Source: Linanthus parryae (lineage: Eukaryota > Streptophyta > Magnoliopsida > Ericales > Polemoniaceae). From it: DNA of 64,000 nt. Numbering within the stretch: position 1 is the stretch's first letter; the number at the start of each line of letters is the position of its first letter. Shown piece by piece: positions 1-10,042 of this stretch. The stretch covers positions 88,819,935 to 88,883,934 of the forward strand of contig JALGPY010000006.1 in NCBI GenBank assembly GCA_023055425.1, written 5' to 3'. The notes below the pieces were generated by a model. It did no database searches, was not told the DNA's origin, and saw only the letters and a list, made by a program, of their open reading frames with translations. The position numbers and the translations under genes are program-made.

Positions 1-770
1 GATAGGTTGCACCTGCGTTTTTGAGGCCAAAAGGCATCACCGTATAGTTGAATACCTCCACCGGGGTGATGAATGCGGGTTTCCGTGCATCTTCAGGGTC
101 CATCTTGATCTGATTGTACCCACTGAAGCCGTCCATGAAGCTGAACATGCGATGACCCGCTGTCGAGTCAATAAGTAAATCAATGTTGGGGAGCGGAAAA
201 TCGTCCTTGGGGCAGAAACGATTGAGGTCCCGGAAATCCACGCAAATGCGAAGCTGCCCATTCTTCTTTACTACTGGCACAATATTGGCCAGCCATGTGG
301 GATGGTGATTTGGCTCTATGAATTTGGCATCCAGGAGTTTGAAAATCTCTTGCTTAATCTTCACGTTGAGCTCCGGCCTAAAGCTTCTTGTGCTCTGCTT
401 TACCGGCTTGGATCCTGCAATCACATCCAACCGATGCATGGTGATGCTCGTGTCCAGGCCAGGCATTTCATCGTATTCCCAGGCGAATACGTCCTTGTAC
501 CCAGTCAAAAGCTGTAGCAATCTTTCTTCCTCCTCACTCGTGAGGTCCGCACTTAGAAAGACTGGCCTCTTCTTTTCTTCGCTCGGGCTTAGGAATACCT
601 CCTTCAGCTCCTGCTTTTGCGGTCTGGGTTTGTCTTCCATGCATTCGGGTGCTTCTTTGAGTTTCTCTTCTAGAGTGCTCGGCATAGGCTTTTTTGTCTC
701 CCAAACCTGCTCAACTTGGTTGATTTTCCCAGGGATATCCCCATGCCCGCGTGGGGACACCCCCGCGCGC
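1..770 (-). CDS. gypsy reverse transcriptase, N-terminal part (G1), truncated by window edge
   Basis: Reverse-complement translation is open from just after an in-frame TGA at 773-771 to the window edge. It begins with a linker (around GDIPGKINQ), continues through a charged spacer, then has FRPELN, WLANIVPVVKKNG, RICVDFRDLN, MFSFMDGFSGYNQI and MPFGLKNAG. These are the conserved RT blocks preceding the YxDD catalytic box of Ty3/gypsy polymerases; the catalytic box itself is beyond the window. Role: synthesis of element cDNA from RNA in the cytoplasmic particle. It sits in its own frame directly after the protease reading frame. No lesion is visible in the part present. Confidence 0.85.
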
Positions 771-772
771 CT

Positions 773-1810
773 TCATATGCGATAGCATTTCTTCCCGTTG
801 GCGTAGAAACTCTCTATCTCCTTGCCTTCAGGGTCATGCTTTGCTATTCTTTTCAGAGTATACACGTTATTTCGCTGGTAGGCAATCCCCGGCGCCTCTT
901 CTCGCGTAGGCGGCTTTTCCTTTGCATCTTCTCTTGTCACCATCACTCCCGCAGGTGACTGATCTTTGATATCCTCCCATCGGGGCAAAGGAGTGGGTTG
1001 AATGGTCCCGGTGTTTGCTCATCCGCCATCTCGGTGAACCACACCGCCTCACTGAGATGCGCTTCATCCATGTTGAATGGATTCGTCGAAGCTGGTATCT
1101 CGACTATTCTGTCATTCCAAATGGCTGTCATCACTTGGTGAGCTGTAGAAGGGACGGTGTCAAAGCGATGAATCCAGGCTCGACCTATGATCATGTGATA
1201 CGTAGTGTTCGCATCTATGACATAGAATTTCGCCGAGCACTTGATTTTACCGATCTGGATACCCAGGCGGATCCATCCTATCGTCATTCTGGAGTCGCTT
1301 CCGAATCCCATCAGCGGGGAAGGACGCTTGACAATCTTGTACACTGGGATTCCCGCTAGCTTCAATGTGTGGAGCGAAACAACGTTAACTGCTGCTCCTC
1401 CGTCGACGAACGCTCTTTTGAACTCAAAACCATTGATGATAGCCGTCACGTACAGAGGCCTCTGGTGGCTCGCATCTGTCTTCTTGTCGCTGGCGGAAAA
1501 GGTTATGACCTTTTCTGTAGAGCGAGACGCCCTAACGACTTTCCCATTGGAGACTACGAGATCCTCCTCGTAGTCTTCTGCTATCCTCAAGATCGCCTTT
1601 GTCATCTCCGTCCGGCATTTTTCTGAGAAATTCATCTCGTCGAAGAACCTGCTGAAGCCGTGCGACCCCTTCATCCGGTCGGCACGTTCGTCCTCCGTGT
1701 CTATGCTGTAGTCTTCATCATCATGGATTTCGGCAATGATGGGTAGACCATCCTCTGCGACCTCTTCAAGGTCTACAATCGAGATCATAGCAACCTCTTT
1801 GCCTTTCTAT
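773..1810 (-). pseudogene. gypsy aspartic protease region (G1), frameshifted
   Basis: The 281-codon frame at 1788-943 contains the retropepsin-type active site FVDGGAAVNV, preceded by HQRPLYVTA and followed by MIIGRAWIHRF. Retropepsins cut the gag-pol polyprotein. Near 985 the frame shifts, and the homologous C-terminal tail continues at 988-773, ending in FYANGKKC. Element G2 ends its protease frame at the same motif, so this is likely the natural end of the gag-protease unit. The protease is in the same frame as gag, separated by a TAG just upstream of the conserved EVAMISI block. Confidence 0.8.
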
Positions 1811-3384
1811 TCTTGCTCCGCATGGGCAGGGAGTGGATTGTTGCGCACATCCTGCCTTTGATCGCTGACAATCAGTTCGCCATTCTTCATCTTTTGGCTA
1901 AACACAATCCTGAGCTTCTTGCAGTCCACCGTTGGATGCATAACCTTTCCGTGGTATTCACACCACTTTGGGTCCCTTACCATCTCCCTGGAGGGTGCCT
2001 TCTCGAGCGGCGGTAGGACACCGTCCTTACGCCATTGCCTTCAAAGGTCGCTTGCTTCTTCCACCGAACATGGCAGAGGTGGTGCATCGAAGTTCACAAT
2101 CTTCGCCTGCTTTTGGGGTGAGACCGTATTCACTTCGGCCTCGCGTCCCCTCTTGTAGCTGAACCTCCCGATTTTGAAAGTAGTACCGCCCGAGGATCGC
2201 TCAGGGGCGTTTCTCTTTTACTGCCTCTCCACTATAGGCTCGATGTTCTTCGTGCATTCGATTAGCTTTGAAAACGTAGGTGTTTGCAGGTTGATAAGCA
2301 TACCTTTGTACTCGTCTCGCATGCACTGCAGGCATATCTCTACGAGTCTACTTTCGAGTATCACATATTTGCATTCCAAGGACTTGGCCTTGAACTTCTT
2401 GATGAATGTTATTCCGTCCTCCTCGCGTTTCTGATACATCCGCGAGAGATGAATCATCATCACCTTTTCCTCCATCTGGAAGAATTTGGTGAAGAACTTC
2501 TGGACCATGTCGTCCCAAGTCTTCACGGATCCGGCTTCCAACGTCCTGTACCACTTGTAAGCCACGTTCCCCAAGGATTTCGGGAACTCGCGCATCAGTA
2601 GTTTGGGATAAGCTCCATACGGCCCCATCACATCGATGAAACGCATGACATGTTCATGAGCGTTCCCATTGACGTCTTCGAACTTGTCCCATTTAGGAGC
2701 CTTGTACCCAGCAGGGTTAGGCATGCGATAGATCTCTCGTGGGATAGGTGGATCGTTGTCGAGCTTCGGGATGATGGTGTCCGCGAACGATTGGTGAGCC
2801 AGAATAGTGTCTATGCGCCATTGCAGCGACGTCATACACTCTGGAGTGTTTCCCTCGGTAGCAGGAGGAGGGGTTGGAGCAGGTGGAGGCGACACATATG
2901 TCGCAGGAGGACTAGGGACGTATTGCGAATTCACGTTACCCCAGACTGCCGTTGGAGGAGGCAAGGGATACCGTGAGGCCGGATTGGGTACCAAAGCCGG
3001 AGGCTGAGGAGTATGAGCAGCAAGAGGCAACATTTGAGCTGTTGACCCCTGAATTGAGGGTAGCTGCGTAGTCGCCGGTGGAGTTTGCAGATTAGGGTTG
3101 GGTGGTGTTGTTGACACTCCCAATCCTTGAGTGGTGGAGGCTCCTCCTCCCTGAGAGACGGCGGTGGCTGGTGCAGAGTTTGGAGCAAGAGTCCCCAAGA
3201 CAGCCATGATCCGTTCTAGCTGCGCAGATTGAGCTTTGAGAGCCTTCGCCTGACTCTGGATGGTGGCATCCAAGGTTTCTAGCATCGGAGCTTCACCGGT
3301 AGCTGTAGGAGTACGGCGGATCTCCTCTCTCGAGGCGGCCTCCGTGGAAGGCGATCTGTTACTGACATCATCCTCCTGAGACAT
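1811..3384 (-). pseudogene. gypsy gag (G1) with nonsense codons
   Basis: The ATG at 3384-3382 opens a 388-codon frame. It starts with an acidic, Pro-rich N-terminus, has a coiled stretch (LDATIQSQAKALKAQSAQ) and then the retrotransposon gag core (PNPAGYKAPKWDKF, NAHEHVMRF, YKWYRTL, FFTKFFQ). A TAA at 2220-2218 ends it, but the same frame continues as recognisable gag, with a TGA near 2037, to a Cys/His cluster (WCEYHG...HPTVDCKK, about 1970-1915). Gag forms the cytoplasmic particle and binds RNA. G2 gag aligns along the full length and lacks the first stop, so the stops are lesions of this copy, apart from the shared stop at the gag-protease boundary. Confidence 0.85.
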
Positions 3385-3402
3385 GGCTGCTTACAATGGT
3401 AA

Positions 3403-3424
3403 GTTCACGTCGGGTTCACCAAAA
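3403..3424 (-). other. Candidate primer-binding site of G1
   Basis: Directly inside the LTR, on the minus strand, lies TTTTGGTGAACCCGACGTG. The same sequence sits directly inside the 5' LTR of G2 (54230-54251). Position and conservation fit a minus-strand primer site, but I cannot name the matching tRNA. Confidence 0.6.
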
Positions 3425-4052
3425 TGTGCACAAGAGAATCCGGCAGGGAGCACTCTGTGTAAACCAAGAGCAGAGGATTGGAAATGACACAGGAAGAGTT
3501 GGGTTGTGTGTAGGGAGAGAGTAAGGCAGTAGTAATGTCTGAGAGAGAGACAGAGGTTTGGCAGAGCTTCCGCGTATGTCTGGTGTGTCCTCCTTTGTAT
3601 GGAAAGGTTAACGTCCTATATATAACGGAGAATGTGACCGTTGCAGTGTGGTTAATGCGCCCATCAATGGCGGCTTAATTAGCTTAACCACAACGGCACG
3701 TTCGTCCGCATATATAGGGACCGTTACAACACGTTATGCGCGAATACCGGAACCGTTATGGGGTTGACCGGGTTTGACCGGTTTGACCGGGTTTATAGAG
3801 CTCGTGCCATAAATCTCTCAAAAGCAGTTACTAAAGGTCGCGTGCGGGCTAAGCTCGCACGCGACATGACTTACTCTAGCCTCAAAACCACTAAGTCCCT
3901 ACAAGTCCCGTGCAGTGGTATGCGAGGGCCCTGTCTTGTAGCCCCCACATGGATCAGCGCAGCTGGTGATCCAGTGTGTGTGGAGCACAATATGGTGTGC
4001 TGGATGATTGCCACGTGGCCAAGATCTTTAAGCTCATAAAGCACTATCTACA
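3425..4052 (-). repeat. 5' LTR of gypsy G1 (628 bp)
   Basis: On the minus strand it starts TGTAGATAGTGC and ends TTGTGCACA (TG...CA). It aligns with the G2 LTR (53618-54229), sharing the CCACGTGGCA block near the start, the GGGACTTGTAGGGACTT block, and a TATA-like box (TATATATA, 3617-3624). Promoter and polyadenylation signals of the element lie here. The left-hand partner LTR is outside the window. Confidence 0.85.
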
Positions 4053-6284
4053 CTATTCGATTTCTGATGGTTGTGGGGGTTCCTTAGGATCATTAGGTCA
4101 TGAACTTTCCTCCACCTTCTTTATCTGAAGCTCCTTTTCTCTCCATGGTATTTGATTTTAGCATCGAACACTCATCGAAGACTACACTTCTCCTAAGTGT
4201 AATCCTGTTGTCCATCCATATCTAGTATCCCTTCACACCCCTCCCATAACCCATGGATACCCCTTTCTTTCCCCTTGGTTATAGCTTGTCATCATCCACA
4301 TGATAATATGCAACGCAACCAAATACTCTCAGATTCAATTAATTTGCTGTCTTTTCCAGACCATACCTCAAAAGGTATCTTGCATCCAATGCATGTGTGA
4401 GGACTCTGATTTACGAGACAACAAGCCATAGCATCTGATTTTTCCCCAGAAACCCCTAGTAAGACATGCATTCGAAAGTATACACCGTGCCTTCGCTAAA
4501 AGTGTCTAATTCATCCTTTCGGCGACACCATTCTGCTGTGGTGTGTTCCGAATCGTGTGATGGCGAGCAATTTTCTAACCCTTTCCGAATTCATCGAACT
4601 CTGATGAACAGAACTCAAGCTATTGTCCGTGCGCAACCTATTGACCTTATTTCCACCCGATTATATACCAGTGTCTTCCACTCATTGAATCCGTTAAAGG
4701 CTTCACTTTTATGCTTCATCACGAATATCCAAGTCATCATTGAATAGTCATCAATAATACTCAGAAAATACCTGTGACCGCCTACCGCCTCAACTCGAGA
4801 TGAACCCCTAGAAATCCGAATGGATATAATCCAAATTGCCTTTCGTCCTATGAGCCATCTTTGGGAACTTGCTGCGCTGTAGCTTTGCATACATGTAGTG
4901 ATCACTAAACCCTAGGCTCTTGGGAATTTTCACATGGAGATAAAATTTCTTGTGAAGTTCCTGCATTCCATGATCACTCATATAATCGAGCCTCATATGC
5001 CATAATTTGGTTTAATTAGCTTCTTGAATCTCGGCCGAGACTACTCCGACTAAACCTAGGAACGTTGAACCTTTTAGTATATAAAAACGTTCCACTCTTG
5101 ACTCCCTTGAGAATCACATTAGAACCCTTACAGACTTGTAGATCTCCACCTTCACCTTTGAAGATGTAACCCCTTCTGTCATGTAAACTCAAGGAAATAT
5201 ATTCTTCTTGGTAAATGGTACACGCCTGACTTGCTCTAAAGAGCATAACTTCCCTTCATTCGTCTTCAATCTAACTGAGCCTCTTCTGATCACCTTACAT
5301 ATAGTTCCAATAGACAAACCCTCCATCTGTTTCTGCTCAAACTAACGACATCCCGTTTGCATGATGACGAGCAATATTCTTCTTTGTTTCATTCTAAAGA
5401 CAATTTTTTTTGATATAACGACGAGACGCTCATCGTAACAAACTAATATTTTTGTAGTTTCAAATCCTAGAATTTTTCGAGCAAAACCAGATCCTTCATC
5501 TTGAATTTCCCACTGAGAGAAATCTTCAATGCCTACATGTACTCCATATTCTACATTGCAATCATTATATCTTCCACATACAGAATTAGGTAGATACGTG
5601 AATTACCTTGCAATATCTTGTGATGCACGTAGCAACCATACTCGCACTTCAAGTAGCCAGTATTCAACATAAATCTATCAAATATCTTGTACCATTGCCA
5701 CGGATACTGCTTGATCCCATATAATTATCTTTCCAACTTGCACACATAGTCTTGTTTTCCACAAACTTTGAATCCTTCTGGTTGACTCATGTTTATTTCC
5801 TCTTCCAGCTCTCCATGTAGGAAAGTTGTTTTCACATCTATCTGTTCGAATTACAAGTCCTGGTGTGTAACTATTTCTAGTAGCACCCTGATTGAAGTAT
5901 GTCTGACTACCGGTTAGAAGATCTTGTTGTAGTCAACTCCCACTCTCAGACTGAAACCCCTTCCAACCACTCTTGCCTTATACTCGAAACCCTCTTAGCA
6001 GTAATTCCTTCATTTCTTCTGAAAACCCACTTGCATGTGACTTCATTCCTTCATAAATAGCAATTGTACATGATGCCATGTCGAGTTCTTGCTAAGAGAC
6101 TCCATATCTTCTCCCATTGCGTCTATCCATTGTGCTGACTCCTTTCCTGAAATCACAACCTTATAGGTGGTACGCTCATCATTCCCATCTTCAGCTACCT
6201 GTAATGCATAGCCCACCATATTGTCATCCCTGTATCTCACTGGAGGCTTCGTGACCCTCTTGGATAGACTTGTGGAAATACTCT
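4053..6284 (-). pseudogene. Copia A, 3'-ward remnant: degraded RT followed by protease/integrase of the same type
   Basis: Minus strand. 6284-5400 reads as the integrase-RT linker (STSLSKRVTKPP) and a degenerate copia RT (SLSKNSTW, LEEEINMSQPEGF, YLILYVEDI). Then 5340-4060 reads as protease/GAG-pre-integrase (GSVRLKTNEGK, GEGGDLQVCKGS) and integrase (AHRTKGNLDYIHSDF, HRYFLSIIDDYS). Domain order is therefore RT then protease-integrase, the reverse of a normal copia, so at least two fragments are joined near 5340-5400. Many stops and shifts are present. The left end is cut by the G1 LTR at 4052 and the right end by the SIRE-like LTR at 6285. Confidence 0.75.
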
Positions 6285-8007
6285 TGTAAGTTCACAGTTT
6301 GTTTCAAAGCTTTGAAACAGGTTTTAAAGTCTTAAAACTGCACAACAGTTCATAGCATGAACTCATGGGGAAGTTCTTCCTCCTAATCAATATCTAATCT
6401 CTTGTACTTGATTATGCAATATTAGATGATGAAAGACCAACTAATTCTGTGTTATATCACGCCTTAATCTCTTCGTTTGCCTAAGTGTTTGTTGGGAAAT
6501 TTTAGCTAATATATACTGCAGGAAGTTTGTTATTCATAGGTTTGCAGAGAAGGAAATCCAAGCCTACAATTGATACTAATGATATGGAAACTTGTCTGAA
6601 CTTTCCTTAAGCCTGCAGAAGAAAGATCAGATCAGATCAAATCAATGAGGAAATCAAGCAGCTAGCCGCTGGAGCAAGCTTTTGAGAGTCAAAGATCTCT
6701 GGAGGATTTTATGAATTTATGTTTGAAGCTTCCTTTATATTCTTCAAATCAAATTGACATAACATACAAGTAATTGTGAGAGATTCAGAAGCACTGAGCA
6801 TTTCACAGGCATTCAAACACTCTCACGGATTGACAAGCATCATTAAAGGATGTCAACCAAACCTCTCAATCCATTCCAGTTTCTAGAAGAACACTTTAAG
6901 CTTCACAGCTTCACTGTCTTTACAGTGTGATGCAGAATAATTTCATGGAAATTCTCATCAGTTGCAGACAGACTGTTTCGGTCAAAACGCATAATCAGAG
7001 GCAGAATTGAAGGCTTGAAGATTTGGGTCGTATCATACATAATTTTGAGGGTAAACGAAGTTCTAAAGAGAACCCGTGACTTGCCATGGGCACCGCCCTG
7101 ATTTGGCCAAAATCGACTGGTTAAGGGTCGAAATTGCCAATTTTATATTTTTCAGAATATTTATCTATTTAATTAGGATGTTAACTTAAACCTGATTTGG
7201 GTATATCTTATAGCTGAGTATTTAATTATGTTAGGATTGTTATTTAGCATTAATTTTAGGATTTTTTATCATACTTGAAATGATTAGAATTTTCAGCTAT
7301 TTAAGTCCGGTTTGTGGACTGATTTTGATATGCTATGAATTATTGAAGGTTTTTCTCAAACCTTAGAGTCTGGTTTATGCCTTTCTTTTTGTTGCTTCTT
7401 GCTGCTCCCAAAACACCTGATTCATTCTGGCGTCAGTTCTTTATCTGAGCTTTATTTGTATATCTTTTCTGTTATACTTCTTAATCATTTAATCTCGTGA
7501 GTTTTTCAAGAGGAAATACAGAGAATTCTTATTGTATCAGTTAGCTAGAGAAGGTAATAGATAGGTTAGGAAGAACTACAAGCTGAAACAGAGTAAGACA
7601 ATTCTCTAGGCTTGATATCTAGGGCTTAGCTTTTGATAGATAAGAAGTTTGTTAAAATCCTAGAGGGAGAAATCCCTCAGGCGGAGGGAAGGTCAATTGG
7701 GACCGAACTTCGTAACAAATCACTATGTTCATCATCTTGCATGTACAGTTCTGTACTTCTCTTCATAACTGCTTCAAAACATGTTTTAGTTCAAATATTT
7801 GAAATGCTTTTCAAAGACTTGAAAACTATCAGTGTATCGTCAACTGTGTGTTTTGGTTTCAAAGCCTTGAATCTGAGTTCAAAGATTTGAAACACTTCAA
7901 GCTCTTCTCAGTTTGTTTAAAATTCTCTCTTTTGTCAAAAGTTGCCATACTCTATTCAACCCCCCTGTTCTAGAGTATTTGATCCTGTATTTGTTACCTG
8001 CATTACA
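6285..8007 (+). repeat. 5' LTR of SIRE-like element (1,723 bp)
   Basis: Starts TGTAAGTTCACAG and ends CCTGCATTACA. It matches the 3' LTR (23114-24320) at both ends, but holds an extra block of about 0.5 kb (about 6930-7437) absent from the 3' LTR. That block contains a TATA-like TATTTAAG near 7300. The palindrome TTTCAAAGCTTTGAAA and close variants recur at both ends of the LTR. Confidence 0.85.
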
Positions 8008-8012
8008 ATCTT

Positions 8013-8029
8013 CAATTAGTATAAGAGCT
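8013..8029 (+). other. Decayed primer-binding site of SIRE-like element
   Basis: Five bases after the LTR, TTAGTATAAGAGCTT resembles the initiator-tRNA-Met site TGGTATCAGAGC, with substitutions consistent with an old copy. Confidence 0.5.
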
Positions 8030-8059
8030 TGTATCACCGTATAGATCTAATAAATCTGG

Positions 8060-8600
8060 TGATCGTGAGTAATGTAGGTGAAGGTTGTTTCTCACAGGGA
8101 AGAGCTGCTAACAGACTTTGTTTTGTGGAGACAAATTTGTCCACTAGAAGGCGTTGTGAAAATATTCATCATTGATCAAGACACTGAACTTTGGTCTATC
8201 ATCCAGAATGGAATTCACATCTTCTATACAGAAAAGGATGGGAATAGAACCCCCAAACCTGAAAAATCTCGCTACTTCTAAATTAGAACAACTTTCAAAA
8301 AATTATAGAGATATGAATCTCTTATATTGTGCTTTGAATGCAGATGGGTTCAACATGATATCTACCTGCAAGACTGCTAAGGAGATATGGGTTAAACTGG
8401 TGGTAACCTTTGAAGGAACCAGCCAAGTGAAGCAAACCAAGATTAATATCTTCCTTAGACAATATGAACTGTTCAAAATGAATGGAGATGAATACATCAA
8501 AGATATGTTCAATAGATTTACTGACATTGTCAACAATCTGGAGTCCTTGGGGAAATCATTCTTCAATGAAGCGAAAGTTGGAAAGATCTTGAGATGTCTT
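8060..8600 (+). pseudogene. SIRE-like copia gag, first part
   Basis: Two overlapping frames (8078-8281, then 8172-8600) together give a copia gag: FIIDQDTELWSIIQNG, then LEQLSKNYRDMNLLYCALNA, STCKTAKEIW, IKDMFNRFTDIVNNLESLG and VGKILRCL. This is the UBN2-type gag core of Ty1/copia elements. A frameshift lies near 8260. The frame is cut at 8600 by the Angela-like insertion; homologous coding resumes at 17083 after the duplicated GTCTT. Confidence 0.75.
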
Positions 8601-10028
8601 TGTAGGGTTTTGATTCATGGATCGCGCAAATGGAAGCATAATCAAACAAATAACCATGCAAAACCCTCCAAGGATCACAAGTCTAGATGCATAACGATAG
8701 TAAAGGTAAGAATTCATGAACACACCTTTGGGTTCTCCTTGATGACTTCAAACGCGAATAGTGTCACGTTTTCTATAGTTGATCCACGCCTAGAGTTGCT
8801 CCTAGATCTCCAATCTCCTTGGTGCTAGCCCGGAATGAGAGGAGGGTGAAGGAATCACGCAAAACGAGACAAAAAGAGGGGCTCGGCCCTCTTTTGGCCG
8901 ACGGGATGAGGGGCGGCGGCAAGGGGCGGCGTCGGCCCTTGTTGCTTGCTCTCTCTCTCCTTTGTTCTCTCCCACTCTTGTTATGTTCTCTAAAGAGCAT
9001 AAGTTATGAGGAAGGAAGGAAGGAGGGTCCTTTATATAGTCCAACAACTCCTTGTCAACTACCTAAAGGACTTACTCTAGTCCTACTAGAATTCAATTTA
9101 GTCCCTTCCTTGCAAATTAGTCCCTACTAAGTTTGCAAGGGTTTGCAAAGTGATCCTTCTAATTAATTAATCCAATTAATTAATTCCAAATCTAGTACAA
9201 CTCTATATAGCGTGTGACCCCATAGGTTCTATCTAGTTGGTAGCAACTCTTTGCTAATATGGAGCGGTTTCTAGCAAAACATCCATTCTAGCCAACTAAT
9301 AGAATAGTCATCTAGACAACCTTGTACAAGTAATTGTCTCATCCTTTTGCCTCCATATCCGGATTGGACACGAGACATACAAGTCACACTCGTATATCCA
9401 ATCCACAGTTTCTCGATCTATGGGATAGCCTTATTTGTGCAAATAACATCAATATCCCATATTGATTTATTTGAGTCTGGCCAGACATTCTATAAGCACT
9501 ATCCTTCGAGTGGCCTAGGATATTTGCTCCCGTTATGTGGGAGGGGCAAATCCTCTCTACGTCCACTACGATCTCTAAGCTTGCTTCTCATTGTATCCAG
9601 TACACGCCTTTATAACTACCCAGTTACGGTGTAGCGTTTAACGCTACCAAGATCACAATGATCCACAACTAGAATATCTAGTGACTTCAAGTCTAAGGAT
9701 GACAATACCATTGTACCCGAGAAGCACTTGTGACTCAACATAACATGTATGTAGCCTTCTCGGTGATGGGTCAATCCAGTGCAACATTCCGTAATGCACA
9801 CCTATGTGTTGGATCGAGATATCTCCATATCAATCCAACCCCATACTAGTCTATAGATGATTGTCCCATTTAATCATTATACTTGACTAGGGATATTTAA
9901 GATAAACAACACAATTGTAAATCTAAGGACTTCATTATATTAAATATCCAATAAATAATAAATGAATTTTTCTAGCCATATACAAATTCATACTAAACTA
10001 AATTGCCTCTAGGGCATCTATTCCAACA
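8601..10028 (-). repeat. 3' LTR of Angela-like element
   Basis: In minus-strand terms it runs TGTTGGAA...CCCTACA. It pairs with 15650-17077 at equal length. The G-rich tract CAAGTGGGAGAC (10040-10029, minus) just inside it is the polypurine tract for plus-strand priming. Confidence 0.95.
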
Positions 10029-10042
10029 GTCTCCCACTTGCA

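Larger units (their letters stand above)
1..4052 (-). mobile_element. Ty3/gypsy retrotransposon G1, partial (5' LTR, gag, protease, start of RT)
   Basis: Read on the minus strand, the order is LTR (4052-3425), primer site, gag, retropepsin and reverse transcriptase, with RT running off the left end of the window. This gag-protease-RT order is typical of Ty3/gypsy. LTR, primer site and gag are clearly related to those of element G2 (53618 onward), so both belong to one family. The element inserted into copia A at 4052/4053. The coding part has several stops and a frameshift, so this copy is probably dead. The other LTR, and hence the target-site duplication, lies outside the window. Confidence 0.9.

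Noticed and set aside
8819..9130. 103-codon and other frames inside the LTR (repeated at 15868-16179)
   Set aside because: Present in both LTRs of the Angela-like element because the LTRs are copies; no domain or coding character.
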